A stretch of DNA of 64,000 nucleotides from positions 2,099,871 through 2,163,870 of the forward strand of contig NZ_CP136574.1 of NCBI RefSeq assembly GCF_035195345.1, in the 5' to 3' direction. A program made the translations under genes and the position numbers. This DNA is from Flavobacterium sp. (GTDB lineage: Bacteria; Bacteroidota; Bacteroidia; Flavobacteriales; Flavobacteriaceae). Below the pieces are notes generated by a model that was not told the DNA's origin, made no database searches, and worked only from the letters and a program-made list of their open reading frames with translations. This document shows, piece by piece, positions 44,517 to 52,951 of the stretch (its first letter is position 1; each line of letters begins with the position of its first letter).

Positions 44517-44657
44517 ATGAAAAACAGAACAATAAAAATAAATTTCGAATCATTTTTAAATTCACAACGATGTTGGGTTTGCCAGTATGTTAGTGATAGT
44601 AAAGTCTTTTGGGAGTCTGTTGCAAAACATTATAAAAGAATAAGTAATGAGTTATAA
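44517..44657 (+). CDS. Possible 46-residue protein between the two metH halves
   Basis: An ATG at 44517 opens 46 codons: MKNRTIKINFESFLNSQRCW, then VCQYVSDSKVFWESVAKHYK, then RISNEL. It has a CxxC pair (CWVC), balanced residue use and no low complexity. It overlaps the start of the second metH gene by 11 bp, as coupled genes do. It could be a small zinc- or partner-binding protein of the methionine synthase complex, or a chance frame. I do not recognise it. Confidence 0.45.
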   Translation: MKNRTIKINFESFLNSQRCWVCQYVSDSKVFWESVAKHYKRISNEL

Positions 44658-47322
44658 TTCCGATAAATATTTAAAATTATCAGGTTTAGAACCTTTGATT
44701 GTAACTCCAGAAACCAATTTTGTTAATGTTGGAGAACGAACAAATGTTACAGGTTCTAGAAAATTTCTTCGTTTAATAAAAGAAGAAAAATATGATGAAG
44801 CCTTAGATATCGCGCGCACTCAAGTAGAAGGTGGTGCACAAATCATCGATGTCAACATGGATGAAGGAATGTTAGATGGCGTTTATGCTATGACAAAATT
44901 CCTTAATCTAATCGCAGCCGAACCCGATATTGCAAGAGTTCCTGTTATGATTGATTCTTCAAAATGGGAAATTATAGAAGCGGGTTTGAAAGTCATTCAA
45001 GGAAAAGGTGTGGTAAACTCCATTTCTTTAAAAGAAGGAGAAGCTACTTTCATTCATAATGCCAAATTAATTAAACGATACGGAGCAGCTGTAATTGTTA
45101 TGGCTTTTGATGAAAAGGGTCAAGCCGATACTTACGAAAGACGTATCGAAATCTGTAAAAGAAGTTATGATATTTTGGTTGACCAAGTTGGTTTTCCTGC
45201 TGAAGATATCATTTTCGACCCTAATATTTTTCCAGTTGCAACCGGAATGGAAGAGCATAAATTAAATGCATTAGATTTCTTCCGAGCAACCAAATGGATT
45301 CGCGAAAATCTTCCGTATGCAAATATTTCTGGTGGTGTGAGTAACGTGTCTTTTTCTTTCCGTGGAAACGATAAAGTGCGTGAGGCGATGCATTCTGCCT
45401 TCTTGTATCATGCCATCCAAAACGGAATGACGATGGGAATTGTGAATCCTGAAATGTTAGAGATTTATGATGAAATTGACAAGGTTTTACTTGAACATGT
45501 TGAAGATGTTTTATTAAATAGAAGAGAAGATGCCACAGAACGTATGCTAGATTTAGCCGAAAGTTTCAAAGGCGATGTAAAATCGAATGAAAAAGCTATT
45601 GCTGAATGGAGAAATGGTTCTGTTCAAGAGCGATTAACACATTCATTGGTAAAAGGAATCGACGAATTTATTGAAATTGATATTGAAGAAGCGCGTCAGT
45701 TGGCCAAAAAACCAATTGAAGTTATCGAAATCAATCTGATGGCGGGAATGAATGTGGTGGGTGATTTGTTCGGAAGCGGAAAAATGTTCTTGCCGCAAGT
45801 AGTAAAATCAGCTCGTGTGATGAAAAAAGCGGTGGCTTATTTGCTTCCTTATATTGAAGCTTCAAAAGATGGTTCTACTTCTTCAAGTGCTGGAAAAGTG
45901 TTGATGGCGACTGTAAAAGGCGATGTGCATGATATTGGAAAAAACATAGTTTCAGTAGTTTTAGCCTGTAATAATTTCGAAATTATTGATTTAGGCGTAA
46001 TGGTTCCGCCTGAAAAAATTATTGAAACGGCTATTAGGGAAAATGTAGATATTATCGGTTTGAGTGGTTTGATTACGCCTTCGCTGGACGAAATGGTGTA
46101 TTTGGCCAAAGAAATGGATAAGTTGAATATCAAAATTCCAGTAATGATTGGTGGTGCGACAACTTCTCGTGCGCATACTGCTGTAAAAATTGCTCCAGAA
46201 TATAAAGAAACCGTGGTTCATGTGAACGATGCTTCTCGTGCGGTAACGGTTGCAACGAATTTATTACAACCTGATACTAAAGTTACTTATGCAAAATCAC
46301 TTCGTGAAGAATATGATACACTTCGTGAAGGTTATTTGAATAGAAGTCGAGAGAAAAATTTCTTATCGATTGAAGAAGCGCGTAAAAATAAATTCAAAAT
46401 CGATTGGAATACGTTTGAACCTGTCAAGCCAAATTTCATAGGAACAAAAACAATTGAAGTTGAACTTTCAGAATTAGTAGATTTCATCGATTGGACACCC
46501 TTTTTTCAATCATGGGAATTGTATGGAAAATATCCTGCGATTTTAACCGATGAAATTGTAGGTGAACAAGCGACGAATTTGTTTGAAGATGCACAAAAAA
46601 TGCTTGCTCAAATTGTTTTAGAAAAATGGTTCACGGCAAAAGGAATTTTAGGAATTTTTCTAGCGAATACAATAAATGATGATGATATCGAAGTAAATCT
46701 TCCAGCTTCCAGCTTCCAACTTCTGACTTTAAGACAACAATCACAAAAAACAGTTGGAGCTCCAAATATCGCATTGGCGGATTTTATTGCTCCAAAAGAA
46801 ATTGGCAAACAAGATTACATTGGATGTTTCTGTGTTTCAACCGGTTTTGGAGTAGATGAAAAAGCTTCGGAATTCGAAAAGCAATTAGATGATTACAATT
46901 CCATTTTAGTTAAAGCTTTAGGCGATAGATTAGCCGAAGCTTTTGCAGAATATTTACACTTAAAAGTACGTAAAGAAATTTGGGGTTACGCTTCTGATGA
47001 GGTTTTGTCAAATGATGCATTAATCAAAGAACAATACAAAGGAATTCGTCCTGCGCCGGGTTATCCAGCTTGTCCTGACCATTTGGAAAAACCAACGATT
47101 TGGAAATTATTAAATGTGGAGCAAGAAATTGGAGTAAAGTTAACTGAAAGCATGGCAATGTGGCCTGCGTCATCGGTTTCAGGGTATTATTTTGCAAATC
47201 CAGAAAGTAAATATTTTGGTTTAGGAAAAATTAAAAAAGACCAATTAGAAGATTACGCCAAAAGAAGAAATACTAGTGTAGAATTAGCCGAAAAATGGCT
47301 GTCACCTAATTTAGTAGATTAA
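44647..47322 (+). CDS. metH: Methionine synthase, folate/cobalamin/activation modules (split MetH, part 2)
   Basis: The 891-residue protein carries the methyltetrahydrofolate-binding barrel (NVGERTNVTGSRKFLRLI, GAQIIDVNMDEGMLDG), the cobalamin cap and the B12-binding domain with His428 in KGDVHDIGKNIV. The activation domain has RPAPGYPACPDHLEKP and AMWPASSVSGYYFANPESKYF (blocks). It methylates homocysteine together with part 1. In the activation domain a heptamer repeat tract (46699-46733) encodes NLPASSFQLLTLRQQ, just before the conserved region. The gene keeps its frame throughout. It is followed by metF. Confidence 0.95.
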   Translation: MSYNSDKYLKLSGLEPLIVTPETNFVNVGERTNVTGSRKFLRLIKEEKYDEALDIARTQVEGGAQIIDVNMDEGMLDGVYAMTKFLNLIAAEPDIARVPVMIDSSKWEIIEAGLKVIQGKGVVNSISLKEGEATFIHNAKLIKRYGAAVIVMAFDEKGQADTYERRIEICKRSYDILVDQVGFPAEDIIFDPNIFPVATGMEEHKLNALDFFRATKWIRENLPYANISGGVSNVSFSFRGNDKVREAMHSAFLYHAIQNGMTMGIVNPEMLEIYDEIDKVLLEHVEDVLLNRREDATERMLDLAESFKGDVKSNEKAIAEWRNGSVQERLTHSLVKGIDEFIEIDIEEARQLAKKPIEVIEINLMAGMNVVGDLFGSGKMFLPQVVKSARVMKKAVAYLLPYIEASKDGSTSSSAGKVLMATVKGDVHDIGKNIVSVVLACNNFEIIDLGVMVPPEKIIETAIRENVDIIGLSGLITPSLDEMVYLAKEMDKLNIKIPVMIGGATTSRAHTAVKIAPEYKETVVHVNDASRAVTVATNLLQPDTKVTYAKSLREEYDTLREGYLNRSREKNFLSIEEARKNKFKIDWNTFEPVKPNFIGTKTIEVELSELVDFIDWTPFFQSWELYGKYPAILTDEIVGEQATNLFEDAQKMLAQIVLEKWFTAKGILGIFLANTINDDDIEVNLPASSFQLLTLRQQSQKTVGAPNIALADFIAPKEIGKQDYIGCFCVSTGFGVDEKASEFEKQLDDYNSILVKALGDRLAEAFAEYLHLKVRKEIWGYASDEVLSNDALIKEQYKGIRPAPGYPACPDHLEKPTIWKLLNVEQEIGVKLTESMAMWPASSVSGYYFANPESKYFGLGKIKKDQLEDYAKRRNTSVELAEKWLSPNLVD
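46699..46733 (+). repeat. Heptamer tract translated inside metH part 2
   Basis: CTTCCAG, CTTCCAG, CTTCCAA, CTTCTGA and CTTTAAG at exact 7-bp spacing encode LPASSFQLLTL within the activation domain. The frame is open in this register. Confidence 0.75.
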
Positions 47323-47326
47323 TTTG

Positions 47327-47389
47327 GTTTCGGGTTACGAGTTTCGGGTTCAAAGTTAACTCGCAACTCGCAACTCGCAACTCGCAAAT
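47327..47389. repeat. Nine-unit heptamer tract before metF
   Basis: Consecutive 7-mers are GTTTCGG, GTTACGA, GTTTCGG, GTTCAAA, GTTAACT, three copies of CGCAACT, and CGCAAAT. The tract fills the gap from 5 bp after the metH stop to 8 bp before the metF ATG. The central part is homogeneous and the first part degenerate. Confidence 0.85.
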
Positions 47390-47397
47390 TTAAAATT

Positions 47398-48354
47398 ATG
47401 AAAGTAACTGAACATATACAAAACGCCAACGGAAAACCTTTGTTCTCCTTCGAGATTTTACCGCCTTTAAAAGGACAAAATATTCAATCTATTTTTGACA
47501 GTATTGATCCATTGATGGAATTCAATCCGCCTTTTATTGATGTAACGTATCATCGTGAGGAATATGAATTTAAAGAACTAGCAAACGGATTACTTCAGAA
47601 AAAAGTAGTTAAAAAACGACCTGGAACTGTTGGAATTTGTGCTGGAATTCAGAATAAATATCAAGTGGATGCTATTCCGCATATTTTGTGTGGTGGTTTT
47701 ACCAAAGAAGATACTGAAAATCTGTTGATTGATTTAGATTTCTTAGGAATTGATAATGTCGTAGCACTTCGTGGTGATGCAGTAAAAAGCGAAATATACT
47801 TCAAACCCGAAAAAGAAGGTCATTCGTATGCTTCCGAATTGGTAACACAAATTAGCAATTTAAACAGAGGAATTTATTTGGATGAAGATTTGCAGAATTC
47901 CACTAAAACCGATTTTTGTATAGGAGTTGCTGGTTATCCAGAAAAACACATGGAAGCACCAAGTTTGGATAGTGATATTCATTTTGTAAAGCAAAAAATT
48001 AAAAACGGCGCTGATTATATCATTACCCAAATGTTTTTTGATAATAAAAAATTCTTCGATTTTGTTGCAAAATGCAGAGCGGCAGGAATTACTGTTCCAA
48101 TTATACCTGGATTAAAACCAATCGCTACCAAAAAGCAATTGAATTTAATTCCACATCGTTTTAGTGTTGAATTACCAGATGATTTAATTATGACAGTTGT
48201 AAAAGCAAAAGATAACGATACTGTGAAACAAATTGGTATTGAATGGTGTACACAACAAAGCAAAGAATTAGTTGCCGCTGGAATACCAGTATTGCATTAC
48301 TACTCAATGGGAAAGGCTGAAAATGTAAAAGCGATTGCTAAAGAAATTTTTTAG
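47398..48354 (+). CDS. metF: 5,10-methylenetetrahydrofolate reductase
   Basis: The 318-residue FAD enzyme supplies methyltetrahydrofolate to methionine synthase. Family features are PLFSFEILPPLKGQNIQSI (blocks), FIDVTYHREEYEF, the NAD/FAD segment IDNVVALRGDAVKSE, GADYIITQMFFDNKKFFDFV and IPIIPGLKPIATKKQL. It closes the operon metH1-metH2-metF controlled by the SAM-I riboswitch. Its leader is made almost entirely of heptamer repeats. Its stop is followed without a gap by the stop of the convergent gldA (48354/48355), and no terminator hairpin is apparent. Confidence 0.96.
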   Translation: MKVTEHIQNANGKPLFSFEILPPLKGQNIQSIFDSIDPLMEFNPPFIDVTYHREEYEFKELANGLLQKKVVKKRPGTVGICAGIQNKYQVDAIPHILCGGFTKEDTENLLIDLDFLGIDNVVALRGDAVKSEIYFKPEKEGHSYASELVTQISNLNRGIYLDEDLQNSTKTDFCIGVAGYPEKHMEAPSLDSDIHFVKQKIKNGADYIITQMFFDNKKFFDFVAKCRAAGITVPIIPGLKPIATKKQLNLIPHRFSVELPDDLIMTVVKAKDNDTVKQIGIEWCTQQSKELVAAGIPVLHYYSMGKAENVKAIAKEIF

Positions 48355-49257
48355 TTATCGCTTACCCGTTTTTTCTCTAAAAATCTGTTCTAGGTTCTTA
48401 CTTTTTAATACAATTTGTAGCGTTCTTAAATTATTTGCTTGTGCAAAATCAAACAAAGTTGGACGCATATCAGTTGCGGTTGAAAAAGTAAGTTCCCAAA
48501 CTAAATTGTGAATGTTTTTTGCAGATTTTAAATTTGGTAAAGCTATAAAATCAGATTCAGAAACCTTTTTGTCAAATTCTACTTCAATTATTTGTTCGGT
48601 TTCTTCGGCAACTAATTTGTTTAGTTTTTTATCAGTAACAATTTTGCCTTTATCAATAATAATAATTCGATCACAAATAGCTTCTACTTCTTGCATAATA
48701 TGGGTAGAAAGAAAAACCGTTTTATCTCTCCCAATGTTTTTAATCAAATCACGAATTTCAACCAACTGATTTGGATCTAAACCTGTAGTTGGTTCATCTA
48801 AGATCATTACATCAGGATTGTGTAATAAGGCAGTTGCTAATCCTACACGTTGGCGATATCCTTTAGAAAGTTCGCCTATTTTCTTATGACTTTCAGGTGT
48901 TAATCCTGTTAAGGCTATTACTTCGTCAATTCTCGATTTAGAAACTTTGTGTAAATCGGCATTAAAAGCCAAATATTCTCTCACATATAAATCTAAATAC
49001 AACGGATTGTGTTCTGGTAAATACCCAACTGACTTTTGTACTTCTTTTTGTGCAGAAATCACATCATGTTCGTTCACAACAGCAGTTCCACTATCTGCGG
49101 TTAAATAAGTGGTCAAAATTTTCATTAAAGTTGATTTTCCTGCACCATTTGGGCCTAAAAAACCTACGATTTCTCCTTTTTTTACAGAAAAACTAATGTT
49201 GTCTAACGCTTTTTGGTCTCCGTATTTTTTTGAAATATTTTGAACTTCTATTGACAT
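48355..49257 (-). CDS. gldA: Gliding motility ABC transporter ATPase GldA
   Basis: The 300-residue ABC ATPase has Walker A GPNGAGKST, the signature LSKGYRQRVGLA, Walker B VMILDEPTTGLD and the switch His in FLSTHIMQEVEAICDRI. The start MSIEVQNISKKYGDQKALDN and the C-terminal half (about 205-300, ending REKTGKR) fit GldA, whose partners GldF and GldG form a transporter associated with gliding motility. Neither partner gene is nearby; gldA is separate from gldFG in known gliding flavobacteria. The stop directly abuts metF. Gliding capacity is inferred, not shown. Confidence 0.85.
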   Translation of the reverse strand: MSIEVQNISKKYGDQKALDNISFSVKKGEIVGFLGPNGAGKSTLMKILTTYLTADSGTAVVNEHDVISAQKEVQKSVGYLPEHNPLYLDLYVREYLAFNADLHKVSKSRIDEVIALTGLTPESHKKIGELSKGYRQRVGLATALLHNPDVMILDEPTTGLDPNQLVEIRDLIKNIGRDKTVFLSTHIMQEVEAICDRIIIIDKGKIVTDKKLNKLVAEETEQIIEVEFDKKVSESDFIALPNLKSAKNIHNLVWELTFSTATDMRPTLFDFAQANNLRTLQIVLKSKNLEQIFREKTGKR

Positions 49258-49424
49258 ATGATGTAAATTTTAGCAAAAGTAACTTTTTTTAAAAGAACTC
49301 AAATTTATTTAAAAAAGTATTTTTCGGGTTACATCTTCTAACTTTTTTAATCTAATTATTAGATTTTTTCATTTAAGTTACTCATGAAAAGAATAAATAG
49401 TAATTTTACAGTGAAATAAAGGTT

Positions 49425-50507
49425 ATGGAAAATAAAATAGAATTACATACTTGGTTAGATGATTTTCAGTTGAACCATCCTTTAGTTATTGCAGGTCCTT
49501 GCAGTGCAGAAACGGAAGAACAAGTTTTAAAAATTGCCCACGAATTGAAAAATTCAGATGTTTCGATTTTTCGTGCCGGAATTTGGAAACCTCGCACACG
49601 TCCTGGCGGATTTGAAGGTGTGGGAGAAATCGGCTTGAAATGGTTGCAAAAAGCCAAAGCCGAAACCGGTTTGTTAATGGCAACGGAAGTAGCAACAGCT
49701 GCTCACGTAAGATTAGCATTGGAACACGATATAGATGTATTGTGGATTGGAGCCAGAACAACTGTAAATCCGTTTGCAGTTCAAGAAATTGCAGATGCTT
49801 TAGAAGGAACGGATAAAATCGTTTTATTAAAAAATCCTGTAAACCCCGATTTATCCTTATGGATTGGTGGTTTAGAGCGATTGTATAATGCGAACATTAA
49901 GAAATTAGGTGTAATTCACAGGGGATTTTCAACTTATGAAAAAACAAAATACCGTAATAATCCGGAGTGGCAAATAGCAATTGATTTACAAAATCGTTTT
50001 CCTGATTTACCTTTGATTTGCGATCCATCACACATTACTGGAAAGCGCGATATGATTCAAGAAGTGTCGCAGCAAGCTTTAGATTTGAATTACGATGGAT
50101 TAATTATTGAAACCCATATTGATCCTGACAATGCATGGAGTGATGCTGCGCAACAAGTAACACCTGCTATATTGAAGCAAATGTTTATCAATTTAAAGGT
50201 TAGAAAAGTAACGGATGACGAAAGTGAATACAACCAAAAAATGGCAAAACTGCGCATGCAAATTGACGAGTTTGATGGAAAATTGTTAGAAATTTTAGGA
50301 AACAGAATGAAAGTTGCCAATAAAATTGGGTTACTTAAAAAAGAAAAAAACGTAGCTATATTGCAAAATAAGCGGTGGAATGAAATTTTAAGCAAAATGC
50401 TTTTAGAAGGTCAAGAAAAAGGATTGAGTAATGACTTTGTTATGTTATTGTTTAAAGCTATTCACCAAGAAAGTATTACACATCAAGAAAATGTGATTAA
50501 CAAATAA
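49425..50507 (+). CDS. Bifunctional DAHP synthase / chorismate mutase
   Basis: The 360-residue protein joins a type I-beta DAHP synthase (about 1-260: IAGPCSAETEEQV, RAGIWKPRTRPGGFEG, VLWIGARTTVNPFAV, PLICDPSHITGKRDMI) to a C-terminal AroQ-type chorismate mutase (about 265-355: RMQIDEFDGKLLEILGNRMKVANKIG, in blocks, and NKRWNEILSKMLLEG). It carries out the first step of the shikimate pathway and a later branch step to prephenate, which allows control by the mutase domain. With aroA at 53319 and the tryptophan-consuming kynurenine genes it forms part of an aromatic amino-acid theme, though not an operon. Confidence 0.93.
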   Translation: MENKIELHTWLDDFQLNHPLVIAGPCSAETEEQVLKIAHELKNSDVSIFRAGIWKPRTRPGGFEGVGEIGLKWLQKAKAETGLLMATEVATAAHVRLALEHDIDVLWIGARTTVNPFAVQEIADALEGTDKIVLLKNPVNPDLSLWIGGLERLYNANIKKLGVIHRGFSTYEKTKYRNNPEWQIAIDLQNRFPDLPLICDPSHITGKRDMIQEVSQQALDLNYDGLIIETHIDPDNAWSDAAQQVTPAILKQMFINLKVRKVTDDESEYNQKMAKLRMQIDEFDGKLLEILGNRMKVANKIGLLKKEKNVAILQNKRWNEILSKMLLEGQEKGLSNDFVMLLFKAIHQESITHQENVINK

Positions 50508-50589
50508 AAAAATACGATTATTTTCGTTTATAGGTTTAAAAAATATTGTATTATTGTCGTAAAATTTAATTTTAAATAAAAACAAAAAA

Positions 50590-51111
50590 ATGAAGAAATT
50601 CTTATTATTAGCTGTAGCTTTTTTAGGTTTTGCAGCAAATGCACAGGTTGACAAAATTTACAAACACAATGGTGAAGTTGTAGAAGGTAAAGTTATTAAA
50701 TTAGAGGAATATACAATTATATTCAAATATGATGGAGAAGATGCTGAAAATACAATTGGTAAATATGCAATAGAGAAAATTGTTTATGGTAAAACAGGTA
50801 GAGTTGAAGAAGTTACCGAAAAAATTGTAGTTAAAGGTGAAGACGATTGGGAAAAAGTAGTTATTTTAGAAGATAAAGCTTATATCGCTGGATTAAAAAA
50901 AGAAGGAGAAGTTAGAGGGAAAACAGGATTAATCAATTATCATACTGGTAATACTGGAGATAAAAAAGCTGAAAAAAAATTAAAAATGGCAGCTGCTGCA
51001 ATGGGTTGTCCTTTTATTTTGCAAACTGCTGACAAGTCTACAGTTGGAGCTAACTCTAATGGTTTAGGTGGTTCTCAAGCTATTAAAAAAGGTATTGCTT
51101 ATAAATACTAA
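50590..51111 (+). CDS. Small secreted protein of unknown function
   Basis: The 173-residue protein starts with a clean signal peptide (MKKFLLLAVAFLGFAANAQ). The mature chain has a short beta-rich domain (HNGEVVEGKVIKLEEYTIIF, GKYAIEKIVYG) and an alanine-rich hydrophobic stretch near the end (KLKMAAAAMGCPFILQ), followed by a glycine-rich tail. I do not recognise a family. It has its own terminator (51130-51159) and no partner gene. The terminator and the absence of low complexity in the first 120 residues support a real gene. Confidence 0.75.
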   Translation: MKKFLLLAVAFLGFAANAQVDKIYKHNGEVVEGKVIKLEEYTIIFKYDGEDAENTIGKYAIEKIVYGKTGRVEEVTEKIVVKGEDDWEKVVILEDKAYIAGLKKEGEVRGKTGLINYHTGNTGDKKAEKKLKMAAAAMGCPFILQTADKSTVGANSNGLGGSQAIKKGIAYKY

Positions 51112-51129
51112 TTTTAGTAATACAACATC

Positions 51130-51159
51130 AAAAGGCTGCTTAATCAAGTAGCCTTTTTT
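51130..51159 (+). terminator. Terminator after the small secreted-protein gene
   Basis: AAAAGGCT (51130-51137) pairs with AGCCTTTT; the stem is extended by GCTT/AAGT (one wobble) around a 4-nt loop, then T-rich. Confidence 0.85.
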
Positions 51160-51210
51160 ATTTATAGTTTTTAACAAGAAACACTATCTTTGTTGAAAAT
51201 AATTATTAGT

Positions 51211-51231
51211 TATCCTGAGCTTGTCGAAGGG
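51211..51231. repeat. REP-like element CCTGAGCTTGTCGAAGG
   Basis: The core CCTGAGCTTGTCGAAGG (51214-51230) is a sequence I have seen as a dispersed intergenic repeat in many bacterial genomes. It lies just before the heptamer tract in the rsgA leader, so two repeat types are adjoined. Confidence 0.65.
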
Positions 51232-51233
51232 CT

Positions 51234-51254
51234 AACTTCTAACTTCTAACTTTG
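51234..51254 (+). repeat. Heptamer tract in the rsgA leader
   Basis: AACTTCT, AACTTCT and AACTTTG end 1 bp before the rsgA ATG. The preceding CT makes CTAACTT three times, identical to the accD leader in the same orientation. Confidence 0.85.
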
Positions 51255-51255
51255 C

Positions 51256-52233
51256 ATGACTGGAATCGTATATAAATCTACCGGAAGTTGGTACACCATT
51301 AAAACAGAAAGTGGTGCTTTTTTAGAGTGCCGTATAAAAGGTAAATTTAGAATGAAAGGTATTAAAAGTACCAATCCAATTGCGGTGGGAGATGTAGTAG
51401 ATTACGATATCGAAAATACAACCGATGAAACTACGGGTGTAATTACGGCAATTCAAGACAGAAAAAATTACATTGTTAGAAAATCTGTGAATTTATCACA
51501 TCAAATGCATATCATAGCATCAAATATTGATGTGGTTTTTTTATTGGTAACCATCAATAATCCACCAACAACAACAAGTTTTATTGACCGATTTTTAGTT
51601 ACTGCAGAAGCTTACGGAATTGAAGCTGTAATTGTTTTCAATAAAATAGACACGTTTGATGACCCAACATTAGACGAACAGTTGTATTTACAACATGTGT
51701 ATTCTTCAATTGGTTATAAATGTTTACGCGTTTCTGCTAAAGACGGAAAAGGAATTGATGAATTAATAGCTTTAATGAAAGATAAAGTTTCTATGTTTTC
51801 TGGGCATTCAGGTGTTGGGAAATCAACTTTGGTAAACACTTTGGAACCATCTTTGAATTTAAAAACAAAGCAAATTTCCGAATCTCATGCACAAGGAAAG
51901 CACACTACAACTTTTGCAGAAATGTTTGATTTATCTTTTGGGGCAAAAATTATTGATACGCCAGGTATTCGAGGTTTTGGGATTGTAGATATGGAAAAAC
52001 AAGAAATTGGGGATTATTTTCCTGAGTTTTTCGCTATCAAAGACCAATGCAAATTCAATAATTGTTTGCATAAAGACGAACCACATTGCGCCATTAAAGC
52101 AGCTTTAGAAAACGACGAAATTTCATGGTCACGCTATAAAAGTTATACGCAAATATTGGAAGGCGACGAAGAGCAATATCGAGCAGATATTTATGATGCA
52201 GAACGAAGAGCCAGTGATGAAACAAGAAAATAA
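51256..52233 (+). CDS. rsgA: Ribosome small-subunit GTPase RsgA
   Basis: The 325-residue GTPase has an N-terminal OB fold (GIVYKSTGSWYTIKTESGAF) and a circularly permuted G domain in which G4 (VFNKIDTFDD) precedes G1 (SGHSGVGKSTLVNTL) and G3 (DTPGIRGFG). A C-terminal zinc knuckle (DQCKFNNCLHKDEPHC) follows. It helps mature the 30S subunit. It leads a run of genes on the plus strand to queA (dtd, a membrane protein, a MazG-like protein and aroA). A TATCTTTG box stands at 51185-51192. The repeat-filled leader is described separately. Confidence 0.95.
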   Translation: MTGIVYKSTGSWYTIKTESGAFLECRIKGKFRMKGIKSTNPIAVGDVVDYDIENTTDETTGVITAIQDRKNYIVRKSVNLSHQMHIIASNIDVVFLLVTINNPPTTTSFIDRFLVTAEAYGIEAVIVFNKIDTFDDPTLDEQLYLQHVYSSIGYKCLRVSAKDGKGIDELIALMKDKVSMFSGHSGVGKSTLVNTLEPSLNLKTKQISESHAQGKHTTTFAEMFDLSFGAKIIDTPGIRGFGIVDMEKQEIGDYFPEFFAIKDQCKFNNCLHKDEPHCAIKAALENDEISWSRYKSYTQILEGDEEQYRADIYDAERRASDETRK

Positions 52234-52299
52234 TCCATTTTACGGATTTCCGTAATTTTTTTCTGATATTTTTTATATTTTTGATTTTTTATATTCTAA

Positions 52300-52752
52300 A
52301 TGAAAGCAGTAATTCAACGAGTTTCATCGTCTTCAGTTACCATTAATGCAAAAATAGTAGCAGAGATTCAACACGGACTTTTAGTTTTAGTTGGGATTGA
52401 AGATGCCGATAATCAAGAAGATATTCATTGGTTGACTTCAAAAATAGCGAATCTAAGAATTTTCGAAGACCATAATAATGTCATGAACTTGTCGTTAAAA
52501 GATACTAATGACGATATGATTATTGTGAGTCAATTCACCTTGCATGCTGCCACCAAAAAAGGAAATCGACCTTCCTATATCAAAGCCGCAAAACCCGAAA
52601 TAGCTATTCCACTATACGAATCTTTTATTACTCAAATGGAATTGGAATTGGGTAAAAAAGTGCAAACGGGTCAATTTGGTGCCGATATGAAAGTAGGTAT
52701 AGTAAACGACGGTCCTGTTACGATTATAATTGACACAAAAAATAAAGAGTAA
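52300..52752 (+). CDS. dtd: D-aminoacyl-tRNA deacylase
   Basis: The 150-residue protein has the diagnostic SQFTLHA motif (about 80-86), the C-terminal GPVTI in VNDGPVTIIID, and the N-terminal MKAVIQRVSSSSVTI. It removes D-amino acids (and glycine) mischarged to tRNA, a proofreading role in the cytoplasm. It starts 66 bp after rsgA and has a TATTTTTG box at 52276-52283, so it may have its own promoter. The next small gene begins immediately after its stop. Confidence 0.95.
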   Translation: MKAVIQRVSSSSVTINAKIVAEIQHGLLVLVGIEDADNQEDIHWLTSKIANLRIFEDHNNVMNLSLKDTNDDMIIVSQFTLHAATKKGNRPSYIKAAKPEIAIPLYESFITQMELELGKKVQTGQFGADMKVGIVNDGPVTIIIDTKNKE

Positions 52753-52950
52753 ATGAAACAAAAGCTAATCAGATTTTTAATTTTATCACTTATAAACGCA
52801 GTGCTATATAGTGTTATAATTTATTTTATGGAAGTAAAGTTAGAAACTATTAGATTTGTAGTACAAGCATTGTTTTTTGGATTGTTTATGGGGTTTCTGC
52901 AAGTGTTTGGTATTCCTTTTTTAAATAGAAATAAAACAGATAAAAAATAA
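52753..52950 (+). CDS. Small two-helix membrane protein
   Basis: The 65-residue protein has two hydrophobic helices (FLILSLINAVLYSVIIYFM and VVQALFFGLFMGFLQVFGI) and a charged C-terminus (NRNKTDKK). The ATG directly follows the dtd stop, with no gap, and the next gene starts 2 bp after its stop, so it belongs to the same transcript. No family is recognised. The clean helix pattern and tight gene spacing support it as real despite its size. Confidence 0.7.
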   Translation: MKQKLIRFLILSLINAVLYSVIIYFMEVKLETIRFVVQALFFGLFMGFLQVFGIPFLNRNKTDKK

Positions 52951-52951
52951 T

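Noticed and set aside
43494..47322. metH read as one gene broken by a frameshift
   Set aside because: The break lies at a domain boundary, each half has its own start and stop and 160 bp separate them. Split metH is normal in this group.
47327..47389. Tandem repeats as a CRISPR array
   Set aside because: The units are 7 bp with no unique spacers, no repeats of 23-47 bp and no cas genes in the window.
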